A stretch of DNA of 33,788 nucleotides from Priapulus caudatus (Eukaryota > Priapulida > Priapulimorpha > Priapulimorphida > Priapulidae), in the NCBI RefSeq assembly GCF_000485595.1, contig NW_014577098.1:319588-353375 (forward strand), given 5' to 3'. The notes beneath the pieces are model-generated. The model made no database searches. It was given only the letters and a program-made list of their open reading frames with translations, and was not told the origin of the DNA. A program made the translations under genes and the position numbers. Positions 11,291 through 21,849 of the stretch are shown piece by piece; position 1 is the first letter of the stretch, and every line of letters starts with the position of its first letter.

Positions 11291-11409
11291 CGGCTATAGT
11301 GTATTTTTAATTAAAAAATTCTCGTCAGAACATCGCGAGAATTACATTGCACGCAGTTCGTCGGCTATAGTATATTTTTAATAACAATTTCTCGGCAGAA
11401 CAGCGAGCA
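11291..11409. repeat. 71-bp direct duplication
   Basis: CGGCTATAGTGTATTTTTAA (11291) recurs as CGGCTATAGTATATTTTTAA (11362). Both are followed by similar AATT.CTCG.CAGAACA.CG blocks. The two units are adjacent and clearly homologous, but not identical. Confidence 0.7.
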
Positions 11410-11587
11410 TGCATCGATTATTTTGCCGCCGAATCTGCGGAGCGAGACAATGGCGGACACGGGGGAGCGAGAGCTGCCGTGTGTTTCATCGGTTTTTACT
11501 GCCTTTTTCCTACGTTTACATTTACGTTTTTTCTTTGCCTTGAACTTACGTATCGTTAACAATATTCGCTGCGATGCTTTGTGTTTC

Positions 11588-11644
11588 GACGCTTTTACTG
11601 TCTTTGTTACGTTCACTGTACTCCAATGTTGCCCCTACCTTTTA
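11588..11644. repeat. First unit of the 56-bp repeat, interrupted by N
   Basis: A diverged copy of the 56-bp unit found at 11975-12430 (TTTTACTGTCTTTGTTACG, TTCACTGTACTCCAATG, TTGCCCCTACC). It ends at a single N at 11645, beyond which unrelated sequence is spliced in. Confidence 0.75.
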
Positions 11645-11645
11645 N

Positions 11646-11973
11646 GAGAAAAACAGAACAAATAGAGACAGCGAAATAGAAAGAGAGAGAGCGAGAGAAA
11701 GAGAGATAGAGAGACAGAGAGAGAAAGAGAGAGGCAGTGAAATAGAAAGAAAGAGAGAGAGAGAGGGGGAGAGGGAGAGGGAGAGCGCGAGTTGAGCTGA
11801 CGCACTCGTGTCGTCGTCTCGCATGCTTTCCCCCTAGAAAGACCGTACCAATGTGTCTGTTAGTACCCATGTGTCTGTTAGTACCCATGTGTCTGTTAGT
11901 ACCCATGTGTCTGTTAGTACCCATGTGTCTGTTCGTACCCATGTGTCTGTTAGTACCCATGTGTCGGTTAGAA
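11646..11973. repeat. Block duplicated from 10.73-11.2 kb, bounded by single Ns
   Basis: Single Ns at 11645 and 11974 bracket 328 bp that repeat the order of 10734-11070: GAGAAAAACAGAACAAATAG, a GA-rich tract, an AGCGCGA/CTCGTGTCG segment, TTTCCCCCTAGAAAGAC, then about seven 18-bp units. It interrupts the 56-bp array, whose sequence resumes right after the second N. It is probably a scaffolding or gap-filling insert, or an allelic fragment, and not a biological insertion. Confidence 0.8.
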
Positions 11974-11974
11974 N

Positions 11975-12430
11975 TTTTACTTTCTTTGCTACGTTCACTG
12001 TACTTCAACGTTGCCTCTACCTTTTACTGCTTTTACTTTCTTTGCTACGTTCACTGTACTTCAACGTTGCCTCTACCTTTTACTGATTTTACTGTCTTTT
12101 GAAGTACAGTGAACGTAGCAACGTTGCCTCTACCTTTTACTGCTTTTACTGTCTTTACTACGTTCACTGTACTTCAACGTTGCCCCTACCTTTTACTGCT
12201 TTTACTGTCTTTACTACGTTCACTGTACTTCAACGTTGCCCCTACCTTTTACTGCTTTTACTGTCTTTACTACGTTCACTGTACTTCAACGTTGCCCCTA
12301 CCTTTTACTGATTTTACTTTCTTTGCTACGTTCACTGTACTTCAACGTTGCCCCTACCTTTTACTGCTTTTACTTTCTTTGCTACGTTCACTGTACTTCA
12401 ACGTTGCCCCTACCTTTTACTGATTTTACT
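11975..12430. repeat. 56-bp tandem repeat, about 8 units
   Basis: Unit: TTTTACTGCTTTTACTKTCT, then TTRCTACGTTCACTGTACTT, then CAACGTTGCCCCTACC. Copies are nearly identical. One unit carries a 19-bp segment in inverted orientation (12101-12119). Plus-strand open frames rich in Tyr, Phe, Leu and Cys result from the repeat. Confidence 0.92.
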
Positions 12431-12536
12431 GTACCATGCGGTGTCTTGTGTTTCGCCAGAGGGTCGCGTGGGTGACAGGGAGCATGAGCTTCCCGCTATG
12501 TTCAATACGAACCACCTGTCAGTGTTACCTACCTAT

Positions 12537-12672
12537 GTGTGCGTGCGTGCGTGCGTGCGTCAAGCGTGTGTGCGTGTGTGCGTGCGCGCACTCGTACGTG
12601 CGCGTGCGTGTGTGCGAGTATGTATGTCTGTGTGCCTGCGTGCGTGCGTGCGCGTGCGTGCGTGCGTGCGTG
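12537..12672. repeat. GTGC-rich tract
   Basis: Imperfect (GTGC)n/(GTGT)n alternating purine-pyrimidine sequence. The Cys/Val/Arg-rich frames through it are not genes. Confidence 0.85.
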
Positions 12673-12829
12673 ACTGTGTCACCGGCAGCAGCCGCACGGG
12701 CATCTAGGTCAGCAGTTAGGAAGCAATGCCGCTCTCATTTGGACGCGAGCGAAACGATGTAATCACATAGCCGTCACGGCCTCTGATCGAATCTCACTAA
12801 CTGCCCGCCGGCCGGCATCGCTGTCCCTA

Positions 12830-15800
12830 ATATTACCCGCCGACCATCTGTACGGCTGTAATACTGCCCGCTGACCATCCGTACGGCTGTAATACTGCCC
12901 GCTGACCATCTATACGGCTGTAATATGACGCCATGACCATTCTACGGCCTGTAATACTGCCCCGACATCTTACCGTATAGCCGGCTGTATGTCTGTAATA
13001 CGTGCCCGCCAACCAATCTATACGGCTGTAATATGCCCGCCGACCATCTATACGCGCTGTAATACTGCCGCGCTGACCATTCTCCGTCGGCTGTAATACT
13101 GCCCGCGCACCTCTATCGGCTATACCTCCGAGACGCTTACGCGTAATACTGCCCGCTGACCATCTATACGGCTGTAATACTGCAGCGCTGACCATCCTAC
13201 GGCTGTAATTACTGCCCGCCTGACCATCTATACGGCTCGTTAATAACCTGGCCGCTGACCATCGTACGCTGTTAATACTGGCCCGCTCACGCATCATGCG
13301 AATCTGTCCGATACATTCTTCCAATCTAACGCTGTAAATACTGCCCCTGACATCTCGGCGATGTAATCTGCCCGCGACCATCTATACGGCGTATATGCCC
13401 CGTATATAGGCAATGCCCGCTGACCACTATGCGCTGAATAACCCGCGCATCTGTAGTTATACATGCCGCCCGACCATTCTATACGGCTGCTAATTACTGC
13501 CCCTGCTAACATCTATAACGCTGTTAATTATCTGCTCCGCTGACCGCATGCTATAGGCTGTAATACTGCCCGCTGACCATCTATACGGCTGTAATACTGC
13601 CCGCTGACGCATCGCGGTTAACGGCTGTAATATCTGCCCGCTGACCATTCGTACAGCTGTAATACTGCCCGCGACCATCTGTACGGCTGTAATACTGCCC
13701 GGACCAATCCGTACGTGGCTTAATACTGGCCCGCCACATCTATACGGCTTGGTAATACTGCCCGCCTGACCATCCGCCCCCCTACGGCTGTAATTCCTGC
13801 CCGCCAACCATCTATACGGCTGTAATAACTGCCCGCTGACCATCCGTAGCTGCTGTAATACTGCCCGCGCAACCATCTATACGGCTGATAATAACTGCCA
13901 CTGCCATCTATACGGCTGTAAATACTGCCCGCGACCATCTATACGGCTGTAATACTGCCGCTGACCATCGGGGTTAGGCGACCTGTTAATACTGCGCCGC
14001 CAAACCATCTATACGGCTGTAATACTGCCCGCTGACTCATCCGTAGACGGCTGTAATACTGCCCGTCTGACCCTCCTACAGCTGTAAATACTGCCGCTCG
14101 AGCCAATCTGTACGGCTGTAATACTGCCCGCCGACCATCCGTACGGCTGTAATACTGCACGCGCAACCATGCTATACGGCCTGTAATAGCTGCCCGCTGA
14201 CGCTATCCCGTAGCGGCTGTCAATACTGCCGCCCAAGCATCTATAACGGTGTGATAACTGCCCTGCCAACCATCGTAATACGGCTTGTAACTACTGCCCG
14301 CCGACCATCTATAACGGCCTTGTATTACTGCCCGCTGACCATCTGTACGGCTGTAATACTGCCCGCCGACCATCTATACGGCTGTAATACTGCCCGCTGA
14401 CCATCTATACGGCTGTAATACTGCCCGCTGACCAATCCTACGGCTGTAATACTGCCGCCAACCATCTATACAGCCTGTAATACTGCCCGCCAGACCACTC
14501 TATAGGCGGCTGTAATACTGCCCGCTGACCATCCGTACGGCTGCCGTAATACTGCCCGCGACATCCGTACGGCTGGTAATACTGCCCGGTGACCATCTGT
14601 ACGGCTGTAATATGCCCGCTGTACCATCGTACGGCTGTTAATACTGCCGCCGACCATCTATACGGCTGTAATCTGCGCCGCCACCATCTATACAGCCTGT
14701 TATATATCTGGCCGCTGACAATCCGCTACGCGCTGTATCACTGCCCGCTGACCCATCGTTGGCTGTAATACTGTCCCGCTGAACGGCAATCCGTACGGCT
14801 GTAATACTGGCTCCTGCGCGACCATCCGATTACGGCCTGTAATACTGTCCCGCCGACCATCTATACGGCTGTAATACTGCCGCGCTTGACCATCTATACG
14901 CTGTAATATCTGGCCCCGCCAACCATCTATAGCGGCCTGCTAATATCTGCCGCTGCACCATCCGTACGGCTGTAAATACTGCCGCCACGCATCCTATTAC
15001 AGCTGTAATACTGGCCGCCAACCACTCTATACGGCTGTAATACTGCCCGCTGACCCATCCGTACGGCGTAATACTGCCCGCCGACAGTATAATCGGCTGT
15101 ATACTGCCGCTGACCATCCGTACGGCCTGTAATACTGCCCCGCCAACCATCTATACGGCTGCTAAATACTGCCCGCTGACCAATCGCTACGGCTCTAATA
15201 CTGCCCGCTCACCATCTGTAGCGGCTGTAATACTGCCGCGGACATCCGTAGCGGCTTGTAATACTGCCGGCGCCGACCATCTTACGGCTGTTTAATACTG
15301 CGCTCGCCCAACATCTATACGGCTGTAATACTGCCCGCTGACCATCCGTACGGCTGTAATACTGCCCGCTGACCATCCGTACGGCTGTAATACTGCCCGC
15401 CGACCAGTATTACGGACTGTAATACTGCCGGCCTGACCATCCGTACGGCTGTAATTACTGCCCGTCCAACCATGCTATAAGGCTGTAATACTGCCGCGCC
15501 GACCATCTATACGGCTGCAAATATACCCTTGTTATACGCCCGCTGACCATCCGTACGGCTGTTAATACTGCCCGCCGACCATTCGTAGCGGCTTGTCAAT
15601 ATGCCCAGATACGCCTGCTAATTTGCCGCCTGACCATCCGATACGGCGTGGTAATACTGCCGCCCGGAAAACCCCGCAGGTATGACGGCTGTAAATAAAC
15701 TGTCGCTGACCATCCGTACGGCTGTATACTGCCGCCGGAACCATCTATACGGCTGTTACATACTGCCCACTAAGACCATCTATAACCTGTATTACTGCCG

Positions 15801-17600
15801 CGCCGACCATCTATAAGGCTGTAATACTTGCCGCTGACCAATCCCGTACGGCTGTTAATACTGGCCCGCAACGCATCTATTACAGGCTGTAAATATTGCC
15901 GCAACCGCATCTATACGGCTGTAATACTGCCCGCTGACCATCCGTACGGGCTGTAATACTGGCCCGCCGACCAGTATACGGCTGTAATACTGGCCCGCTG
16001 AGCCATCCGTACGGCTGTAACTACTGCCGCCAACCATCTATACGGCTGTAATACTGCCGCTGCGACTCCGTACGGCTGTAAATACTGCCGCCTCACCATC
16101 TGTACGCGCTGTATACTGCCCGCTGCACATACCGTACGTGGCTGTAATACTGCCCGCCGACCATACTATACGGAGGCTGTATACTGCCCGCCAACATCAT
16201 TACAGCTTAATACTCCCGCTGACCATACCGTACGGTTGGTAATTACTGCGCCCGCTGACCATCCGTACGGCTGTAATACTGCCCGCCGACCATCTATACG
16301 GCTGTAATACTGCCCGCTGACCATCCGTACGGCTGTAATACTGCCGCCAACCATCTATAACGGCCTGTAATACTGCCGCCGACCATCTATACTGCTGCAA
16401 TATCTGGCCGCTGACGCATCCGTATAGGGCTGTACTACTGCCCGCTGACCATCCGTACGGCTGTAATACTGCCGCGCGACTCAGTATACGCTGTAATACT
16501 GCCCGCTGACCTCCGTACGGCTGTATACTGCCGCCGACCAGTATACGTGCTGTAATTACTGTCCCGCTGACCATTCGCGTACGGCTGTAAATACTGCCGC
16601 CGCGCACCAGGTATACGGCTTTGTAAATACTGCCCGCTGACCATCCGTTTACGGCTGTAATACTGCCGCTGACCATCCGCTACGGCTTGTAATAGCCTGC
16701 CTGCCGACCGTATACGGCTGTAATACTGCCCGCTGACGCATCCGTACGGCTGCATTAACTGCCCGCCGACCAGTATACGGCTGTAAATACTGCCGCATGA
16801 CCATCCGTACGGCTGTAATGACTGCGCCGCCGACCCAGTCATACGGCTGTAATACTGCCTCGCTGACACATCCGTACCGCTGTATACTGCCGTCCGACCA
16901 GTATACGGCTGCTAATACTGCCCGCTGACCATCCGTAGGCTGTAATACTGGCCGCTGACCATCTCGTACGGCTGTAAATACTGCCCGACCGACCAGCATA
17001 CGGCTTTGTATACTGCCCGCTGACCATCCGTAACGGCTGCTAATCTGCCCGCCGACCCAGTATACGGCCTTGTAATACTGCCCGCTGACGCATCCGTACG
17101 GCTGTAAATCGCCCCGGGCCGACCAGTATACGGACTGTGTAATACGCCCGATGACCAATCCGTACGGCATGTAATAACTGCCCGTCCGACCATCTTACGG
17201 CTGATACTGCCCGCTGACCATTACTATACGCCTGTAATACTGCTGCGCCGCACATTGTACGGCTGTAATACTGCCCGCCGACCATCTGTACGGCTGTAAT
17301 ACTGCCCGCTGACCATCCGTACGGCTGTAAACTGCCCGACGAGCCAGTATAAACGGCTGTAATACTGCGCCGCTGACCATGCTTATACGGCCTGTAATAC
17401 GCCGCGACCATGCTGTAACGGCTGTATGACTGCCCGCCGCCATCTGTACGGCTGTAATACTGCCGCCGACCAGTATACGGCTGTAATACTGCCCCGCTGA
17501 ACATATGCTACGGCCTGTAATAACTGCCCCGCCGACAGATACGGCTGTAATACTGCCCGCTGACCATCCGTAAACGGCTTGTAATACTGGCTCCGCTTCA
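12830..17600. repeat. 31-bp satellite array, roughly 150 units, alternating variants
   Basis: A continuous array of a 31-bp unit: GCTGACCATCCGTACGG followed by CTGTAATACTGCCC. Three main variants are visible. A has GCTGACCATCCGTACGG, with the 8-bp palindrome CCGTACGG. B has GCCGACCATCTATACGG. C has GCCGACCAGTATACGG and is slightly shorter. A and B or A and C often alternate, giving a dimeric higher-order period near 60 bp, clearest at 16430-17100. Many units carry one-base insertions or deletions. Irregular interruptions occur near 13290-13340, 15515-15540 and 15655-15690. Minus-strand frames with repeated Gly-Gln-Tyr-Tyr-Ser-Arg are translations of the satellite. Confidence 0.96.
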
Positions 17601-17639
17601 CTATCCGTACGGGAGCTGTGTTACTGAGCGTCGGCTGTG

Positions 17640-17865
17640 CATATACGTCGGCCCGCCATACACTGCAGTCGTCAGCGCTGCAGGTGCGACAGACACGCAG
17701 TGCCGCTGGCATTCGGCCAGGTGTTCATTAAAGAGCACCTGTGTTAATTGAATTTCGCTGTTGAGACGCGATAAGGACGAGATGCTGATCGGCTGCATTA
17801 GCAGCAGCTTCCTATTGATCGCGAAGCCATAGAATATCGTCGCCAAACACCAGAGCGCCGCCGTG
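17640..17865 (-). CDS. Doubtful coding-like open stretch
   Basis: Between the satellite and the CA tract, the minus strand is open with mixed, protein-like composition, including the segments LWCLATIFYGFAINRKLLL and QLTQVLFNEHLAECQRHC. I recognise no family. No start codon, acceptor or donor can be assigned, and the frame runs into repeats on both sides. It could be an exon fragment or chance; kept only because composition here differs from the surrounding repeat frames. Confidence 0.12.
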
Positions 17866-18055
17866 CACGCACGCACGCACGCACGCACACGCGGATGCAG
17901 CACGATACAGGCACACACACACACACACGCCACACACAACAAACGAGCACACACATACACACAACACGGCACGGACCACGCACGCACGGAACACACGACA
18001 ACATACATACAACAACGCGCTGCGCGCACGACACGCACACTCCATACACACACCT
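17866..18055. repeat. CACG / CA-rich tract
   Basis: (CACG)n and imperfect (CA)n on the plus strand. At about 18056 the strand bias flips to TG. Confidence 0.85.
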
Positions 18056-18155
18056 GTGTGCATGTGTGGGTAGTGCGTGTGCATGTGCGTGCGTGCTGCA
18101 TGCCCGCGCACGTACAAGTGCGGACGTTGTGCGTGCGTGTGCGTGTGTGTGAGCG
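18056..18155. repeat. TG / GTGC-rich tract
   Basis: GTGTGCATGTGTGGG-type sequence, roughly the complement of the CA tract just before it. The pair could fold as an imperfect long inverted repeat. Confidence 0.75.
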
Positions 18156-18165
18156 AGCGAGCGGA

Positions 18166-18195
18166 CGACAGCGCGGCGACGTCGCCGCGCTGTCG
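18166..18195. repeat. 30-bp perfect palindrome
   Basis: CGACAGCGCGGCGAC is followed directly by its reverse complement GTCGCCGCGCTGTCG, with no spacer and no mismatch; the centre lies between 18180 and 18181. Very GC-rich. Confidence 0.9.
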
Positions 18196-18287
18196 CGCGC
18201 ATCTATCCGTGTAAACCCGACCGTTTGTTTTGCCGATCCCGCGTTTAGTATGAATATTAATGCATCGCGAATTTGAAATGCAGATCG

Positions 18288-18530
18288 CGTGCGTGCGTGC
18301 GTGTGTGCGTGCGTACGCGCGTGTGTGTGGGTCTGCATGTGTGCATGCGTATATGGATGTGTGTGTTTGCGTGTGCGTGCGCGCATTTGCGCGTCTGCGT
18401 GTGCGCATGCATGTGTGCCAGCGCGCATTTGCGCGTCTGCGTGTGCGCATGCATGTGTGCCAGCGCGCATTTGCGCGTCTGCGTGTGCGCATGCATGTGT
18501 GCGTGCGTGCGTGTGTGCGTGCGCGGTACG
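18288..18530. repeat. GTGC tract with a 42-bp unit repeated three times
   Basis: Inside a GTGCGT-rich stretch, a 42-bp unit (GCGCATTTGCGCGTCTGCGT, GTGCGCATGCATGTGTGCCA, GC) starts at 18381, 18423 and 18465. The unit is a multiple of three, so both strands stay open (plus: Cys-Val-Cys-Ala; minus: His-Thr-Gln-Thr-Arg-Lys-Cys). No protein is inferred. Confidence 0.88.
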
Positions 18531-18889
18531 TGCGCTCCGTGTTTAACGCCGTAATCATTCTCATTCGCCTCGTCACTGTTCGGCGCGACTTCTGCCGCTT
18601 AGGAGGGAAAACAGAAAACTCAGATATCTATCCGCGCCAGGCTCGCATACTCAAAACAAGCGAACGTCACTCACGACGCAACGTCGCGTCGAATTTCAGC
18701 TCGGCGGAGTTTCGCTCTTACGCGAAAACAAACAAGACTGTGTCCGAGAGGTAAACTGTTAAAGCCAACCTACGGCCAGGCAAACTATAAGTGGTAATTC
18801 CCCTCGTGGAAAATTCGCTGCTGCACGCGGTCGGCCCTCAGGCAAGCTGCCACGGAGCTCGGCGAGATGCTGCCTGCCATATGCTAGCA

Positions 18890-19215
18890 GGTTTTTTCTT
18901 TCAATTTCCCTAGAAATTCCCAGCATCATCTCTGCCTGACAACCTCAGGCGTTGTAAATTTTACCTAAATATTCCCATCATTGTCCCTGTTTTGACAACT
19001 CCTAGCATCTTAATTCCTTAAGTGAGTGTTCACAGACGAATTTTTATCCGTCTGAAAATTCCCCGCATCCTTTAGATTCCTGATTTACAACTTCCTGGCA
19101 TCTTCTCTGTCTCATATCTATGCAGAATCTTTTCCCCCTCACGGCTCCCGTCAGCATCTCTGCCTGTATGACATCTCCAAACATTTTCCCAGCTGCCTGG
19201 CGACAACTCGCAGCA
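18890..19215. repeat. Old degenerate repeat around GATGCTGGGAATTGTC (minus strand)
   Basis: Read on the minus strand, GATGC(T/C)(A/G)GGAA, AGTTGT and CAGAGATG words recur at irregular 40-60 bp steps: GATGCTGGGAATTTC, GATGCTAGGAGTTGTC, GATGCCAGGAAGTTGT and GATGCGGGGAATTTTC. Probably the remains of a tandem or dispersed repeat. Confidence 0.45.
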
Positions 19216-19379
19216 TCACGATAGCTGATGGGCTTCATCTGAAGAAATGAAGCCCCATCGAGAATTTGCATCGGCGTGCCATCGTCAGCGTCCTTCTCAG
19301 TTTCCGACATGCTCGGATCCGCACAATCTGCGCCAATTCGGGAATTAAATTTCGTCCGCGTCTTATGTCCGGCGGGCAT
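19044..19379 (-). CDS. Hypothetical 111-codon ORF (doubtful)
   Basis: Opens at ATG 19379 and ends near 19044. Composition is varied and not low-complexity (for example [19 protein letters not shown] and [20 protein letters not shown]). No domain or family is recognised. Its C-terminal half overlaps the degenerate GATGC-type repeat, which lowers confidence that it is a gene. No promoter, polyadenylation or splice context is evident. Confidence 0.15.
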   Translation of the reverse strand: MPAGHKTRTKFNSRIGADCADPSMSETEKDADDGTPMQILDGASFLQMKPISYRDAASCRQAAGKMFGDVIQAEMLTGAVRGKRFCIDMRQRRCQEVVNQESKGCGEFSDG

Positions 19380-19514
19380 TTAGCTCGGCCGTAACCTTGG
19401 CGCATCCGCGAGGAGGAGGCAGTGCGGTCCGTGTGTGATTGATGCAGCGAAGGCGATGCTGGCCTCGGCTGTGACTTTGCGCCGTGCGAGATTGTGGTTG
19501 GTTATTTATTGAGT

Positions 19515-19690
19515 GCATGTCGCAATGACGTAGAGAGAGATGGGAGTACGAGAGTGAAAGAGAGCAAAGCGAGAGAAATAGAGAGAGAGCGAAGGAGTGA
19601 GAGGGAGAGAACGCGTGCACAGGTAAAACCCGAAGAGAGAGTGTGTGAGGAGAGAGGGAAGAGAGGGGTTGATGAAGGAGAAAAAAAGAG
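19515..19690. repeat. GA-rich tract
   Basis: Imperfect purine-rich GA sequence leading directly into the GATA array. The very long minus-strand frames (about 500 codons) that cross here are Ile-His-Pro-Ser and Ser-Ile-Tyr-Leu repeat translations. Confidence 0.75.
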
Positions 19691-19691
19691 G

Positions 19692-19860
<169 letters not shown>

Positions 19861-20700
19861 GGCATGCGATGGAATGGATGTGATGGATGGCTGGATGGAT
19901 CGATGATGGCATGCATGGGATGGATGAGATGGGAATGGATGGATGGATGGATGGATGGATGGATGGTGCGTATGGATGGATGGATGGATGATGGCATTGG
20001 ATGGATGCGATGGATGGATGGATGGGATGGGATGGATGGATGGATGATGGGAATGGATGGATGGATGGATAGGATGGATGGATGGATGGATGGTGCGCAT
20101 GGATGGATGGATGGATGGATGGATGGAGGGATGGAATGGATGGATGGATGATGGATGGATGTGGGATGGATGATGGATGATGGATGGATGGATGGATGGT
20201 ATGGTGGATGGATGGTGATGGATGGATGAATGAGATGGATGGATGGATGGATGGATGGAATGGATGGATGGATGGATGGATGTGATGGATGGATGGTGGA
20301 TGGATGGATGGATGGCATGGGGAATGGATAGGATGGTATTGGATGGATGGATGGATGGATGGTATGATGGGATGGATGGATGATGGATGATGATGGATGG
20401 ATGGATGGATGGATGGATGGTATGGATGATGCGATGGATGGATGGATGGATTGGATGTGATGGATGGATGGCATGATGGGATGGATGGATGGATGGATCG
20501 GATGGATGGATGGATGGCATTGATGGATGGCATGGATGGATGGATGATGGGATGGATGGATGGATGGATTGGATGGATGGATGATGGATGGATGGGTGAT
20601 GGATTGGATGGATGGAATGGTTGGATGGATGGATGGTGGATGGATGGATGGTGGATGGATGGATGGATGGATGGTGGATGATGATGGCTATGGCATGGAT
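19861..20700. repeat. (GGAT)n-based minisatellite
   Basis: 840 bp of GGAT repeats punctuated by GGCAT, GGTGCGCAT, GATGATGG and GGGAT variants. Follows the GATA array with no gap. Every plus frame reads Trp-Met-Asp-Gly, every minus frame Ile-His-Pro-Ser. Confidence 0.94.
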
Positions 20701-20704
20701 GGAT

Positions 20705-20905
20705 AGACGGACGGACGGACGGACGGCGGACGGCGGAGGACGGCGACGGAGGACGGAGACGAGGCGGACCACACACAACACACACAACCTCACACACCAC
20801 CACACACCAACACGCGCGCGCGCGCGACACGCACACGCACCGCCCAAGACACACCACACACACACACCACAACACCACACCACACACACACCACAACACA
20901 CACAG
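20705..20905. repeat. (GACG)n then CA-rich tract
   Basis: GACGGACGGACGGACGG at about 20706-20765 passes into imperfect CACA/CACCACAC sequence, with a CGCGCGCGCG run near 20813. Confidence 0.85.
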
Positions 20906-21021
20906 AGATCGCGGGGCGGTCGCGTGCTTCTGGCAATCTAAGTTTATGCGGGCACTCCTCTCGTGGGAGTCATAGCCACGACGGACCAATCAATGACGAA
21001 AACACGCAGTCGGACATACGT

Positions 21022-21023
<2 letters not shown>

Positions 21024-21117
<94 letters not shown>

Positions 21118-21124
21118 TCTCAAC

Positions 21125-21155
<31 letters not shown>

Positions 21156-21175
21156 AACCTCTCTCTCTCGAAGCT
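21024..21175. repeat. (CT)n microsatellite
   Basis: About 45 perfect CT units, then CAACCT-interrupted CT runs. Pyrimidine on the plus strand. Confidence 0.94.
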
Positions 21176-21179
21176 GGCC

Positions 21180-21475
21180 TCAGCGCCAAGCCATTCAATT
21201 CGATGCGCTCGAATTACTTTCCCATTTCTCTTTCACCATATCTCATTCGGTATTACAAATGGATGGAAAAAAAATTCAAGCATTTTCCTTGCGGACAACC
21301 GCGCGTAGCACTTCATTGAAATAACTTCCTCCGTTTCCTATGCGTATGCTTCAGCGCGGTGACATCAGCAATACAGTGCGCCGCACAGACAAGCTGATTA
21401 TAGAGTTGACGTTGTATAGTTGATAACAAGAAGCCTACTGTTTGTCCCACCGAGAGATGTAACGTGAACGAAGGC
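21180..21475. other. Low-copy sequence, nothing recognised
   Basis: Mixed sequence between CT and GTGC tracts. No convincing exon or RNA gene. Confidence 0.35.
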
Positions 21476-21531
21476 GCGTGCGTGCGTGTGTGCGTGTGTG
21501 CGTAGGTGCATGCGTGCGTGTGTGCGTACGC

Positions 21532-21574
<43 letters not shown>

Positions 21575-21845
21575 TGAGTGAGTGTGTGGCGTGCGCGAGC
21601 GCTTGTGTGGGTCCGTGATTGTGCATGCGTGCGTGTGTGTTCGTGTTTGCATGCGTCTGTGCGTGCGTGCGTGCGTTCGTGCGCCCGTGTATAGGCGTGT
21701 GCGTGTGTGTGTGCGCGCGTGCGTGTGTGCGTGTATGTATAGGTGTGTGTGTGCGTTCGCGTGTGCGTGCGTGTATGTAGGTGTGTGTGTATGTGTGCGT
21801 GTTTGTACACGCGTGTACGTGAATACGTGTATGTATGCGTGCTGC
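21476..21845. repeat. GTGC / TGTG tract
   Basis: 370 bp of imperfect alternating purine-pyrimidine repeat, including a (CGTG)n run near 21535-21575. Open frames up to 165 codons (His/Thr/Arg/Ala) are repeat translations. Confidence 0.88.
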
Positions 21846-21849
21846 ACGT

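Noticed and set aside
12833-17504. Minus-strand frames with Gly-Gln-Tyr-Tyr-Ser-Arg motifs, up to 182 codons
   Set aside because: Satellite translation. The 31-bp unit shifts frame each copy, and indels break the frames.
12830-17600. Possible CRISPR-like array (31-bp repeats)
   Set aside because: Units are contiguous with no unique spacers, and the host is clearly eukaryotic.
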